DNA of 64,000 nt from Bacteroidota bacterium (GCA_018829205.1 JAHJUE010000006.1:1-64000), one strand, 5' to 3'. Positions 38,547 to 47,884 are shown, counted from the stretch's first letter. Notes: generated from the sequence alone by a model not told the origin. Numbers and translations: made by a program.

Positions 38547-38575
38547 AATATCCATTAAAATCCAATTACCCTTAC
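38547..38575 (-). promoter_or_regulatory. candidate ECF sigma promoter before fecR-like gene
   Basis: GTAAGGGTAA (38575-38566), 12 bases, then GGATATT (38553-38547), 42 bases before the FecR ATG. The same arrangement recurs at 37289-37317, implying that the adjacent ECF sigma factor recognises it. Confidence 0.7.
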
Positions 38576-38600
38576 AAGAATTTAAATATGTTTTCATTTC

Positions 38601-39203
38601 TTAATTAAAAAATATTAATAAACTCAGAATTAGAATAAACATATACAGGTGGTTAAGCTTTTCGCGCAATTTTTTAAGAGCTCTGCCCATCTGGGTTTCA
38701 ACAGTTTTAATTGAAATACCTAGAATAACGGCGATTTCGGCATATTTTTGTTTATCAAATCTGTTCATTCGGAATATCTCCCGGCACTTATCCGGAAGTT
38801 CGTCTATCGCTTTGTAAACTTCGATTTCTATTTCTTTTCCGTCAATTTGTTCATCAGGAGTCTGCTCTATATCGTTTAAATTTAATACACGTTCTTTACT
38901 TTTTTTCTCAACATCAAGATGCCGCAGATATTTTAAAGATTCATTTTTTACGGATGTGAACAAGTAAGAATGTATCATTTGCGAAGGGTCTAATTTAGAT
39001 CTGTTCTGCCATATTTTTAAGAAAACATCCTGAACTATATTTTCTGCCATTTCTTTTTCATAAACATATCTTCTTGAAAAATTTATTAAACGCTGACAAT
39101 AAATTTTAAACAATTTTTCAAATGAAGAAGCATCGCCGTTTTTAATTTCATTGACTAATATTGAATTTGAATTTAGTTCATTATTTCTGTCAATATTATT
39201 AAT
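38601..39203 (-). CDS. ECF sigma factor, Bacteroidota expansion (FecI-like) family
   Basis: The conserved protein has sigma region 2 (FSRRYVYEKEMAENIVQDVFLKIWQNR) and region 4 (ELPDKCREIFRMNRFDKQKYAEIAVILGISIKTVETQMGRALKKLREKL) plus a hydrophobic tail. The first ordinary start codon is a TTG at 39113, but that would cut off the first helix. The frame stays open upstream and encodes good sigma sequence (LVNEIKNGDASSFEKLFKIY). The best Shine-Dalgarno sequence, GGAAGG (39214-39209), is 5 bases before an ATT codon at 39203, giving 200 residues, the usual family length. So either ATT is the start or a frameshift is present. The target is probably the GTARGGGTAA promoters downstream. Confidence 0.88.
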   Translation of the reverse strand: MNNIDRNNELNSNSILVNEIKNGDASSFEKLFKIYCQRLINFSRRYVYEKEMAENIVQDVFLKIWQNRSKLDPSQMIHSYLFTSVKNESLKYLRHLDVEKKSKERVLNLNDIEQTPDEQIDGKEIEIEVYKAIDELPDKCREIFRMNRFDKQKYAEIAVILGISIKTVETQMGRALKKLREKLNHLYMFILILSLLIFFN

Positions 39204-39525
39204 ATCAACCTTCCGGTTTAGATTATATTTTTAGATGAGATAGAAATTTAAGTATTAAAAAATATGAACATGTTTTACCATATTCAATTCCTAAAATAGC
39301 TTTGGATTTAATTCCATTGCTCATCTGAGATAGGAAAATAAATTAATCTTTAATTTTAAACGCAGCAAACCAAACAAGGATAGAATTTTTGTTAGATAGT
39401 TGAAAAACCGGTAAGAGATATCAATTATTAGTAAAATTAGTCAAAATTAAAATTACGTATTCAAAAGGGCATTAAACGAACAGCTCCCAAATGAGGAAGC
39501 TGTTCTTTTTATTAGGGGGCAATAA
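39204..39525. other. 322-base intergenic region
   Basis: Apart from the GGAAGG ribosome-binding sequence of the sigma gene at its left end and the hairpin at 39478-39505, I see nothing definite in it. Confidence 0.5.
39478..39510. terminator. hairpin downstream of the FKBP gene
   Basis: GAACAGCT pairs with AGCTGTTC around a 12-base loop with extra partial pairing. The T-run is on the plus strand (CTTTTT), while the gene to be ended (39526-40230) is on the minus strand, so terminator function is only likely. Confidence 0.5.
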
Positions 39526-40230
39526 TTACTTTCCAGTTTCTATATTCAGCAATTCTACTTCAAAAACCAGTACGGAATTTGGTGTAATCAATTCGCTTCT
39601 TTGCTGGTTACCGTAAGCTAATTCGGAAGGAATATATAATTCCCATTTACTGCCTACCGGCATTAATTGCAGCGCTTCTGTCCATCCCGGAATAACCTGA
39701 TCTACTCCGAATGTTGCAGGCTGACCTCTTTTAATTGAACTGTCGAATTCGGTCCCGTCAATTAATTTACCAACATACTGAACGGTAACTTTATCAGTTT
39801 TTTTAGGTTTTGGTCCGCTGCCTGATTTTAAGATTTTATACTGCAGACCTGACGCGGTAGAAATAACACCTTCTTTAGATTTATTTTCATCTAAAAAATT
39901 CTGACCGTCTTTAATATTTTTTTCGCCGGCTGCTTTGGCTTCCGATTCTTTTTTACTAGCAAGCTGCTGCTGAAAATTATTTATCTGCATAGCAATTTGT
40001 TCGTCGCTTAGCAATGAAGAATCCCCTTTAACAGCTTGATTTAATCCTTTCAGAAAAACATCATCATTAATATCGGTAATCTGAGATTTAATATTCCGGC
40101 CGACATTAAAACCAAGCGCATAACTGGCCGAATCCTGTGCGTTTTCCATTTTAACTGATTTTTGTTCATCTTGATTGCACGCAATAAGCGCCGCGGCCAA
40201 AATAAAAACAGACAAACTTCTTAATATCAT
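39526..40230 (-). CDS. FKBP-type peptidyl-prolyl cis-trans isomerase lipoprotein
   Basis: A 234-residue FkpA/Mip-like isomerase. The lipoprotein signal ends LIAC. Residues about 25-125 are the helical dimerisation domain, including a long charged helix, and about 130-232 the FKBP catalytic domain (VTVQYVGKLIDGTEFDSS, IPGWTEALQLMPVGSKWELYIPSELAYG). It acts in the periplasm on envelope protein folding. GAGAGGG precedes the ATG. The next gene upstream is a close paralog. Confidence 0.93.
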   Translation of the reverse strand: MILRSLSVFILAAALIACNQDEQKSVKMENAQDSASYALGFNVGRNIKSQITDINDDVFLKGLNQAVKGDSSLLSDEQIAMQINNFQQQLASKKESEAKAAGEKNIKDGQNFLDENKSKEGVISTASGLQYKILKSGSGPKPKKTDKVTVQYVGKLIDGTEFDSSIKRGQPATFGVDQVIPGWTEALQLMPVGSKWELYIPSELAYGNQQRSELITPNSVLVFEVELLNIETGK

Positions 40231-40283
40231 TTTTCCCTCTCGTAGTTCTATAATGTGATTTTATTGTTATCTATTAAAAATCT

Positions 40284-40985
40284 TTAATTAGCTTTTATTA
40301 TTTCTAAAAGTTCTACTGTAAAAATTAATGTTGTATTTGGTCCAATCAATTCGCTTCTCTGCATTTCACCATAAGCCAAATTTGACGGAATATATAATTC
40401 CCATTTATCTCCTACGTGCATTAATTGCAAAGCTTCCGTCCAGCCCGGAATTACTCCCTGTAAACCGAATTCAATCGGCTCGCCTCTTTTATATGAACTG
40501 TCAAATTCTCTTCCGTCAATCAAGGTTCCTTGATAATGTACTTTAACCTTATCTTCCAATTTGGGCGAATCTCCTTTTCCGTATTCAATAACCTTGTATT
40601 GAAGTCCGCTTGCTGTTGTAACAACACCGGGCATTTTTTTATTTTTTTCTAAAAACGCTTCGCCTTCTTTTTTGTTTTTTGTCCCGACGGTTTTAAGGTT
40701 ATTATCTCTTTCCTTCATTTTTTTCTGCTGGAAAGATACAATAATCTGCGTCATTTGATCATCAGATAAAACGGGAGCTGTTTTATTAAGTGCGTTTAAT
40801 ACGGCTTTTGCAAATGTATCGCGATTAATTTCTAATCCCTGAGCCATAATATTCTGACCAATACTGTATCCGATTGAATAACTTAAAGAATCAATCTCGC
40901 TTTTTAGTTGAATATTATTTTCATCTTGTGAATAAATATTTGAATAAACTGCAAATGTTAAGATAAATAGAACAATGTGTTTCAT
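40284..40985 (-). CDS. FKBP-type peptidyl-prolyl isomerase, secreted paralog
   Basis: A 233-residue paralog of the isomerase 53 bases downstream, with the same domain order. Its signal peptide has no lipobox cysteine (KHIVLFILTFAVYSNIYSQ), so this copy should be soluble in the periplasm while the other is membrane-anchored. The catalytic domain has VKVHYQGTLIDGREFDSSYKRGEP and IPGWTEALQLMHVGDKWELYIP. GAGGACTTT precedes the ATG. Tandem duplication is the simplest origin. Confidence 0.93.
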   Translation of the reverse strand: MKHIVLFILTFAVYSNIYSQDENNIQLKSEIDSLSYSIGYSIGQNIMAQGLEINRDTFAKAVLNALNKTAPVLSDDQMTQIIVSFQQKKMKERDNNLKTVGTKNKKEGEAFLEKNKKMPGVVTTASGLQYKVIEYGKGDSPKLEDKVKVHYQGTLIDGREFDSSYKRGEPIEFGLQGVIPGWTEALQLMHVGDKWELYIPSNLAYGEMQRSELIGPNTTLIFTVELLEIIKAN

Positions 40986-41102
40986 AAAGTCCTCATATTA
41001 AAAAAATTAAAGGTTGAAAATAGGTTTTAGCTGTTTGAATAGCAATTCAATAAACTTTTACAATTATTTGTTATTTTAGTTCTGTAAAAACCGGGAGTTT
41101 AT

Positions 41103-41906
41103 TTGAAAAGAGACAATTTTTATTTTGAGGCGAATAAAAACGCATGGAATTCCAAAACGCCGGTTCATATCGGATCGGAATTCTACGATGTAAAAAATTT
41201 TAAAAAGGGCCAAACTTCGCTGAAATTTATTGAACTGGAAGAATTAGGCGATGTTAAAGGTAAATCTATTCTTCATCTTCAATGTCATTTTGGAATGGAT
41301 TCTCTTTCGCTTGCAAGAATGGGAGCTAAAGTAACAGGGATTGATATTTCGGATAAAGCAATTGAAGAGGCGAAAAAGCTGAACGATGAATTAAACTTAG
41401 ACGCGGAGTTCGTTTGCTGCAATATTTTTGATCTTCCAAAAATTATTAATAAAAAGTTTGATATCGTTTTTACATCATATGGAGTAATAGGCTGGCTGCC
41501 TGAGTTAAATGAATGGGGAAAAATTATTTCGCATTTCTTAAATCCAAACGGAATCTTTTATATGGTAGAATTTCATCCTTTTATATGGATGTTTGACGAT
41601 GAGTTTAAATTTTTTCAATATTCATATTTTATGACTGAGCCTATTAAAGAAACCTATTCGGGCACATACGCCGACAAAAACGCCGATATTCAAAATACAA
41701 GCTACGGGTGGAATCATACATTCAGCGAAATATTAAATTCATTAATAAAGCAGGGACTTGAAATTAAATTTCTAAATGAATTCCCCTTTTCAACGTATAA
41801 CTGCTTCTCAAATATGGAAAAAATTGGTGTAGATAAATACGTTTTCGAAAATCACAAAGATATAATTCCTTATCTTTATTCAATTAAAGCGATAAAAAAG
41901 ACCTAA
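41103..41906 (+). CDS. class I SAM-dependent methyltransferase
   Basis: A 267-residue protein starting with TTG, well supported by GGGAG 6 bases upstream. SILHLQCHFGMDSLSLARMGA is a motif I variant with Cys-His in place of Gly-Cys-Gly (the LDLQCGxGxDSL type), VTGIDISDKAIEEAKKL is motif II. Small-molecule methyltransferases of this subgroup are common in Bacteroidota and have unknown substrates. It is 9 bases upstream of the thioesterase gene, so the two may form an operon. Confidence 0.85.
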   Translation: MKRDNFYFEANKNAWNSKTPVHIGSEFYDVKNFKKGQTSLKFIELEELGDVKGKSILHLQCHFGMDSLSLARMGAKVTGIDISDKAIEEAKKLNDELNLDAEFVCCNIFDLPKIINKKFDIVFTSYGVIGWLPELNEWGKIISHFLNPNGIFYMVEFHPFIWMFDDEFKFFQYSYFMTEPIKETYSGTYADKNADIQNTSYGWNHTFSEILNSLIKQGLEIKFLNEFPFSTYNCFSNMEKIGVDKYVFENHKDIIPYLYSIKAIKKT

Positions 41907-41915
41907 AGAGGCCAA

Positions 41916-42323
41916 ATGTATTCAAAGTTTAAATCTGAAATTACAATCCGACCAGATGATATAGATATGAATAACCATGTCCATTATTCTAAATATCTTG
42001 ATTACTTATTAGCTGCAAGATTTGAACAAATGGAAAGAGACTATAAAGTAGCTATGAGCGAATTTATTAAATTGGGTTATTCGTGGGTTGCCTCCAAAGC
42101 CGAAATAGAATTTAAACGCGCTCTTGTATTAAAAGATACAGCTGTTGTTGAAACTCAAATTGAATCATATAACGGCGCGCAGGTTTATGTTAATTTCTGG
42201 ATTTATAAAAAAGATTCAATGAAAATTGCAGCCGAAGGAAAAGTTATTTATACAATGGTTTCAATTAAAACCGGTCGACCCGTAAGAATTCCGGAAGAAA
42301 TTATAGAAAAATACTCAGTTTAA
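41916..42323 (+). CDS. hotdog-fold acyl-CoA thioesterase, YbgC/4-hydroxybenzoyl-CoA type
   Basis: A 135-residue cytoplasmic thioesterase. ITIRPDDIDMNNHVHYSKYLDYL is the family signature, containing the catalytic Asp region (D..MNNHVHYSKYL); FKRALVLKDTAVVETQI and the terminal strand are also typical. It hydrolyses an acyl-CoA, substrate unspecified. AGAGGCC precedes the ATG. Confidence 0.88.
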   Translation: MYSKFKSEITIRPDDIDMNNHVHYSKYLDYLLAARFEQMERDYKVAMSEFIKLGYSWVASKAEIEFKRALVLKDTAVVETQIESYNGAQVYVNFWIYKKDSMKIAAEGKVIYTMVSIKTGRPVRIPEEIIEKYSV

Positions 42324-42347
42324 TATTTTACTATATAATTTATTATA

Positions 42348-42989
42348 TCAAATAGAATTACAAATGCTGTCGGGGGTATCGCGGTAATATATATATGTGG
42401 GGAAATTTACTTTTACTGTATTGAATTTTTTGCGCGCCCTTTCAAAAAATTCGGAATCCTCGCTGTATTCTATATTATTGAATCCGCCGATTTCATCAAA
42501 TATTTTTCTTCTGCAGAAAAATGTTCCTCCTATAAAACACTCGGATAAATGTACCGTTTTAGTTAAATCGTTTTTATCTTTTACAAAAGGATCACCGACT
42601 ATTTTAATTCCCCCGTGCAGCATATCTATATCGGTGTTCTGATTTAAATAATTGTACCGTAATAAAATATGTTCCGGTTTGTATTCATCGTCGCTGCCGA
42701 TAAAAGTAATAAATTCTCCGCAAGAAGCTTGAATCCCTGTATTTAAGGCGAGCGGAAGTTTTTTGTTCGCATGTCTTAAATACCTGATATTTTCATTCTT
42801 TTTCTGATAATTATTAACAACCGCAAATGTACCGTCATCGCTTCCGTCATCAACAATTATTAATTCCCATAATAAAAATTTTTGGTTTAATATTGACTTA
42901 ATTGCCCTTTCCAACAATTTTTCCCGGTTAAATGTCGGAAGAATAATTGAAACAGCCGGACTAAACTGTTTGTATAAGTTCAGTTTCAT
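42348..42989 (-). CDS. family 2 glycosyltransferase
   Basis: A 213-residue GT-A fold transferase. SIILPTFNREKLLERAIKSILNQ is the start of the GT2 domain, IIVDDGSDDGT the nucleotide-sugar loop and FIGSDDEYKPEHI the DxD-like metal site. It lacks membrane helices and is short, so it has only the catalytic domain. It probably decorates a surface polysaccharide or lipid; the sugar is unknown. Confidence 0.9.
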   Translation of the reverse strand: MKLNLYKQFSPAVSIILPTFNREKLLERAIKSILNQKFLLWELIIVDDGSDDGTFAVVNNYQKKNENIRYLRHANKKLPLALNTGIQASCGEFITFIGSDDEYKPEHILLRYNYLNQNTDIDMLHGGIKIVGDPFVKDKNDLTKTVHLSECFIGGTFFCRRKIFDEIGGFNNIEYSEDSEFFERARKKFNTVKVNFPTYIYYRDTPDSICNSI

Positions 42990-43074
42990 TACTTAATATC
43001 CTACGATTTTCTAAATGTTAATCTAATTTTTTATATATTTGGACTTTATTTTACGAATAATTTAAACTAATTCC

Positions 43075-43326
43075 ATGAGTCAAAGAGAACAGAATAAATT
43101 TTTCGAAACGCTTAAAAGATACGAAAGAAAATTTGAATCTAAAGAGCTTGAAGATTATAAAATGCTGCTTAAACGGCATAAAGACGACGAGGATTTGGAC
43201 AAACTTTCTATGGAGCGGCTTAAAAAACTTTATTATAAATATTATATGAACAGAGAAAAGAAAAATTACGACAATCTCTTCAATTTACCTTCTGAGAATA
43301 AGGAAAATTCTGAGAATGACATATAA
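43075..43326 (+). CDS. small highly charged protein of unknown function
   Basis: An 83-residue, Lys/Glu/Asp-rich, largely helical protein with two similar helices (KLKRYERKFES..., MERLKKLYYKYYMNREKK). No known domain. It is 26 bases upstream of the DUF2723 gene and on the same strand, so it is probably the first gene of that operon. The lack of a Shine-Dalgarno sequence leaves some doubt, but the reading frame is free of overlap. Confidence 0.6.
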   Translation: MSQREQNKFFETLKRYERKFESKELEDYKMLLKRHKDDEDLDKLSMERLKKLYYKYYMNREKKNYDNLFNLPSENKENSENDI

Positions 43327-43352
43327 ATTATTTTTTACTTTAAGAGGACTTA

Positions 43353-46241
43353 ATGAATAAAAAATTACTTCACAGGATTATTGGTTTTTCAGTATTTCTA
43401 ATGGCCGCATTTACATACTTTTTAACTGTACAGCCTTCGGTTTCATTCTGGGATTGCGGTGAATTCATCGCATCTTCTTATTTAATGCAGGTGCCTCATC
43501 CTCCCGGAACACCATTATTTTTGATTCTGGGCAGGCTGTTTGCTATGATCCCTTTTGCTGAAAATATTGCATTAAGAGTTAACGCTGTTTCCGTTATTTC
43601 AAGTGCTTTTACTGTTTTATTTGTTTATTTAATAATTGTTAAACTGATTGAAAATTTCAGAAAAAATGAAGACGAATCAATTCTTGAAAGTTTAGGAACA
43701 TACATTGCCGCCGCAATCGGCGCTCTTTCACTTGCATTCAGCGATACATTCTGGTTTAACGCTGTTGAAGCCGAAGTTTATGCATTGGCAACTTTTTTTA
43801 TCGGAATTGTTGTATGGCTTATTATGGTTTGGAATGAAAAAGCCGACGAACCAGATAGCGAAAAATACCTGCTATTAATTGCGTATTTAATTGGATTATC
43901 AACAGGCGTGCATTTAATGGCCGTGCTTGCCATAGTGCCAATTGTAATGGTAATTATGTTCAGAAAATATTTAAGTGATGAAACTATATTAAAGAAAACA
44001 ATAACTATATTTTTAATCCACGCCGGCATCGTGCTGCTTATACTTGTCGGTTTGTGGTCCACTCAAACACAATCCTCACCTCCGGGAAATGATTTATATA
44101 AAGCATTTGATATGCGCGCATTAATGATTGTAGCAGTCGCCAGTATAATATTTATGGCAGTAATGTGGAAAAAAATATTTCAGAAAAACTCGTTTTACCT
44201 GCCTATAATTTTCGGCGGAATTGTTTTAGTTGCCACATATCCCGGAATAGTTAAATATTTTCCAAACATGGTTTCAACAATTGGCAAGAATAATATTGTA
44301 TTCGATGTGCTTATAATAATTGCATTCTTCGCGGGTTTAGGTTACCTGATATATTGGAGCAAGAAAAATGATAGAATGACATTAAATCTTGTATTAAAGA
44401 GCCTGCTCTTTGCTTTGATAGGATTTTCGTCATATGCCATGATTATCATACGTTCAAACCAGGATACTCCAATAAATCTTAACAGCCCGAAAACATTTAG
44501 TGAATTAGTATCTTACTTAAATCGCGAACAGTACGGAGAGTTTCCTACCTTGCAGAGAAGATATTCTCAAGAACCGCATCAGGTTGGAATATATAAGGAA
44601 TACACAAGCGACCTCGATTTTCTGGTAAGATATCAAATGAATCATATGTTCAACAGATACTTGTTGTGGAATTATGTCGGCAGAAACTCTACGGTTCAGG
44701 ACTCAGGGGTTGATTGGACAGAGTTTTTCGGTATTCCGTTTTTCATTGGTCTATTCGGAATCTATTATTTATTCAAACGTGATTGGAAAATGGCCGCGGT
44801 TTTTTTAACAATGTTTATTTTCCTAGGATGGCTAACAGCTTTTTATCAGAATCAGCAGCAGCCTCAGCCTAGGGAACGCGATTATTTTTATACCGGCGCG
44901 TTCTTTGTTTTTTCTATTTGGATTGGACTTGGAGTTAAAGGATTATTGGATTTAACAAAGCAGCAGTTCAGCAAATCTTCACTTTTAAATCCTGCTCTTA
45001 GTTTTATAATGGTTGTCGCTTTTGTAATTGTCCCCGTAAATATGCTTAAAGGCAATTATTTTTCACATGACCGTTCACGCAATTATGTACCATGGGATTA
45101 TTCTTATAACCTGCTTCAAAGTGTTGCCACCAACGCTGTTATTTTTACAAACGGCGATAACGATACCTTCCCTCTTTGGTATTTACAGGATGTTGAAGGC
45201 GTAAGAAGAGATGTTAGAATTGCAAATTTAAGTCTTTTAAATACCGACTGGTATATTAAACAATTAAAAAATACAGCTCCGCACGGAGCGGCAAAAGTAA
45301 AAATGAGTATATCGGACGAAGAAATTGCGACTATCGGACCTTCAAGATGGGAAACCAGGGAGATGAAACTTGAAGTTCCGGAAAGTGTATTTGAAGAATT
45401 CGGAGTTACTGATACTGCCGTAATTAATAGCGGCTCAATATCTTGGTCAATGCCCTTTACTATGCAGTTCGGAAATGTTAAGGCTGTAAGAACACAGGAT
45501 ATAGCGGCGCTTGATATTATTAAAACGAATAATTGGGAAAGACCGATTTATTTCGCTGCTACTACTTCCGAACAAAGTCAGCTCGGACTTGATGATTACT
45601 TGCAAATGGAAGGACTTGCGTTCAGACTTGTGCCTAAAAAAGTAGGTTCAACTTACAATGTAAATGAAGAAATTCTTTCAAAACAATTATTTAATGAGCC
45701 GGAAGGATTCAGCAAAGATTACCAGCCAGGATTTAAATTCAGAGGATTAAATGATCCTACCGTTTATATGGATGATAATCATCAGCGGCTTTCAAGAAAC
45801 TATAGATTCTCGTTCTTAAGACTCGCGTATTTTTACGCTTTTGAAAAAAAGGACAAAGCTAAAACACTTGCGCTTCTTGATACAATGGAAGCTAAACTTC
45901 CAAGAAGATTAATTCCTATTGAATACCCATTGCTTAATGATATAGCGGGTCTTTACAAGTCTTCCGGAGACTACGAAAAATATATTCAGCTAATAAGAGA
46001 AGTTGAAAAAGAGGCTCTTGAAGAAATTGCTGAAAATCCTAAAAACTTCACTTCAAGATATAATCCTTACATTATATTGCTTGGAATTTATGAAGACCTA
46101 AAGGAATTCGAGAAAGCTATTGATTTATTAAGCGGATTACAAAAATTTATGCCGGATGATCAAAGTGTTCAGCAAAGGATTGATACCTATAGAAGAATGA
46201 TTAAACAAGACTCAACAGAGGTCAATAAACCGGCCCTGTAA
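43353..46241 (+). CDS. DUF2723 (GT117) membrane protein with TPR-like tail
   Basis: A 962-residue multi-pass membrane protein. The N-terminal FLTVQPSVSFWDCGEFIASSYLMQVPHPPGTPLF is the DUF2723 signature, with the Asp-Glu pair of lipid-linked-sugar transferases (PMT-like) on the outer face. About 13 helices run to residue 580, followed by a soluble region with SHDRSRNYVPWDYSYN and NGDNDTFPLWYLQ, then a TPR-like end (about 840-960). These proteins are believed to transfer sugars from polyprenyl carriers to proteins or glycans; experimental proof is limited. AAGAGGAC precedes the ATG and a strong terminator follows. Confidence 0.9.
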   Translation: MNKKLLHRIIGFSVFLMAAFTYFLTVQPSVSFWDCGEFIASSYLMQVPHPPGTPLFLILGRLFAMIPFAENIALRVNAVSVISSAFTVLFVYLIIVKLIENFRKNEDESILESLGTYIAAAIGALSLAFSDTFWFNAVEAEVYALATFFIGIVVWLIMVWNEKADEPDSEKYLLLIAYLIGLSTGVHLMAVLAIVPIVMVIMFRKYLSDETILKKTITIFLIHAGIVLLILVGLWSTQTQSSPPGNDLYKAFDMRALMIVAVASIIFMAVMWKKIFQKNSFYLPIIFGGIVLVATYPGIVKYFPNMVSTIGKNNIVFDVLIIIAFFAGLGYLIYWSKKNDRMTLNLVLKSLLFALIGFSSYAMIIIRSNQDTPINLNSPKTFSELVSYLNREQYGEFPTLQRRYSQEPHQVGIYKEYTSDLDFLVRYQMNHMFNRYLLWNYVGRNSTVQDSGVDWTEFFGIPFFIGLFGIYYLFKRDWKMAAVFLTMFIFLGWLTAFYQNQQQPQPRERDYFYTGAFFVFSIWIGLGVKGLLDLTKQQFSKSSLLNPALSFIMVVAFVIVPVNMLKGNYFSHDRSRNYVPWDYSYNLLQSVATNAVIFTNGDNDTFPLWYLQDVEGVRRDVRIANLSLLNTDWYIKQLKNTAPHGAAKVKMSISDEEIATIGPSRWETREMKLEVPESVFEEFGVTDTAVINSGSISWSMPFTMQFGNVKAVRTQDIAALDIIKTNNWERPIYFAATTSEQSQLGLDDYLQMEGLAFRLVPKKVGSTYNVNEEILSKQLFNEPEGFSKDYQPGFKFRGLNDPTVYMDDNHQRLSRNYRFSFLRLAYFYAFEKKDKAKTLALLDTMEAKLPRRLIPIEYPLLNDIAGLYKSSGDYEKYIQLIREVEKEALEEIAENPKNFTSRYNPYIILLGIYEDLKEFEKAIDLLSGLQKFMPDDQSVQQRIDTYRRMIKQDSTEVNKPAL

Positions 46242-46261
46242 CAGAATAACTAAATTTTAAG

Positions 46262-46289
46262 GGGCGCTTTTTTTAAGCGCCCTTTTTTT
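46262..46289 (+). terminator. Rho-independent terminator after the DUF2723 gene
   Basis: Perfect 8-bp stem GGGCGCTT/AAGCGCCC with a 5-base T loop, then seven T residues. Confidence 0.92.
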
Positions 46290-46299
46290 AACTTATCAA

Positions 46300-47376
46300 A
46301 TGAAGATTAAAAAAATATTAATCATCGCGCTATCAGGTATTGGCGACGCTTTAATGTTCACCCCGGCATTAATTAAATTGAAAGAAATTTTACCGGAAGC
46401 TGAAATTGACGCGCTAGTTATGTTTAAAGGAGCTGAGGACATTTACAGCAGACTTCCATATCTGTCCAATGTTTACCGTTTTGATTTCATTAATTCTTCC
46501 AAAATTGACTCCCTTAAATTTGTAAACAGATTTAGAAAAAAGTACGACGCTTCCATTAATGTTTATCCTTCAAACAGAAGAGAATATAATTTAATAAGTT
46601 TATTGATAGGCGCGTCAAAAAGAACTGGTGTAAATTATTTGAGACATGATTTATCAAATCTAGGCTGGACCAATAATATTACCGTAAAAGAAAACGACAA
46701 CATGCATAACGTTGAAGAAAATATAATGCTTGTTGAGAATTTGACGGGCAAAAAAATTTCTAGTATCCCTTCACTCGAATTTCCGTTAACCGACGAAGAT
46801 AATAAAGCCTCGCTTGAATTTTTCAAAAATCATGAAATTACTGAAAGTGATTTGGTGATTGGACTTCATCCAGGCTGTGCTACATTAAAAAATCATATAA
46901 AAAGAAGATGGGAACCTGATAAATTTGCAGTGCTTTCAAAAATGCTGATTAAAAACAAGGGAGCCAAAATACTAATTTTCGGCGGTCCTGAAGAAGACGA
47001 TCTTAAATCTTTGGTAAAAAATAAAATTGATTCGGAAAATTCATTTATTGTAAAAACCAATAGCCTTGCCGAATCAGCAGCGGTTATGAAAAGATGTAAT
47101 ATATTTGTAACAAATGATTCCAGTTTAATGCATGTTGCTTCTGCATTGCAGCTTAATACGGTTGCAGTAATAGGCCCGACAAATACAAACTATATTAGAC
47201 CGTGGCAGACAAACCACAAAATTGTTTCATTAAATTTGGATTGCGCTCCCTGTTTTATTTATTCGCCGCGGCATTTAAAATGCTCGCGTTCAGATGTTCA
47301 ATATAAATGCATAAAAGAATTAACTGCCGATATGGTTTACCAAACGGTTGCTAAATTTATTTCAGAGCTGCAATAA
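46300..47376 (+). CDS. family 9 glycosyltransferase, heptosyltransferase-like
   Basis: A 358-residue GT-B enzyme with the ADP-heptose:LPS heptosyltransferase fold. IALSGIGDALMFTPALIKLK is the conserved start, VIGLHPGCATLKNHIKRRWEPDKFAVL and FVTNDSSLMHVASALQLNTVAVIGPTN the two nucleotide-sugar regions. The C-terminal cysteine cluster (LDCAPCFIYSPRHLKCSRSD...YKCIKEL) is typical of Bacteroidota GT9 members. It fits with hldD in the window. The gene begins within 11 bases of a terminator, so its promoter must overlap it or lie inside the previous gene. Confidence 0.88.
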   Translation: MKIKKILIIALSGIGDALMFTPALIKLKEILPEAEIDALVMFKGAEDIYSRLPYLSNVYRFDFINSSKIDSLKFVNRFRKKYDASINVYPSNRREYNLISLLIGASKRTGVNYLRHDLSNLGWTNNITVKENDNMHNVEENIMLVENLTGKKISSIPSLEFPLTDEDNKASLEFFKNHEITESDLVIGLHPGCATLKNHIKRRWEPDKFAVLSKMLIKNKGAKILIFGGPEEDDLKSLVKNKIDSENSFIVKTNSLAESAAVMKRCNIFVTNDSSLMHVASALQLNTVAVIGPTNTNYIRPWQTNHKIVSLNLDCAPCFIYSPRHLKCSRSDVQYKCIKELTADMVYQTVAKFISELQ

Positions 47377-47884
47377 TATATTCCGAGCATTCCTCAATAT
47401 TCATAAAACTTTTTACAAGTCCGGTTTCTCTTTTTTCAAAATCCATTCTTTCATCAATAACTTTTGAAATACTATTCCACATATTACCGACGCAAACACA
47501 CGGTTTTATTTGAGTAATGCCTTTATTAAAATATTCCCAAACAAGTGAAAGTTCAAGCAGGGTTCCGGTTCCTCCCGGTAGAATAATATAAGCGTCCCCC
47601 TTGTCAACAAGCTTTTCAAGTCTGCTGAATAGAGTATCGCATTTAATTTCTTCGGATAAATATTTGCTTGGAACTGCATTGTATAGATTTACGGTAATAC
47701 CTATGGCTTTAGAACCTGAATCATATGCGCCTTTAGAAACAGCGTCCATTATTCCCTGAAATCCGCCGCTGCAAATATTTAATCCAGCTTCACCTAAAAT
47801 TTTGCCCAGTTTATAAGCGCTTAAATATTCTGTTTCTCCGGGTAAAGGTTTTGAACTTCCGAAAATGGTAACTGTTTTATTCAA
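47357..47884 (-). CDS. LOG family nucleotide phosphoribohydrolase-like protein
   Basis: A 175-residue Rossmann-fold protein of the LOG/TIGR00730 type. CSGGFQGIMDAVSKGA and ILPGGTGTLLELSLVWEYF correspond to the PGGxGTxxE catalytic motif, so hydrolysis of a nucleoside 5'-monophosphate base-ribose bond is likely. It starts with TTG (AGAGAAATAAATTG). Its end overlaps the converging glycosyltransferase gene by 20 bases. Confidence 0.85.
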   Translation of the reverse strand: MNKTVTIFGSSKPLPGETEYLSAYKLGKILGEAGLNICSGGFQGIMDAVSKGAYDSGSKAIGITVNLYNAVPSKYLSEEIKCDTLFSRLEKLVDKGDAYIILPGGTGTLLELSLVWEYFNKGITQIKPCVCVGNMWNSISKVIDERMDFEKRETGLVKSFMNIEECSEYIIAALK

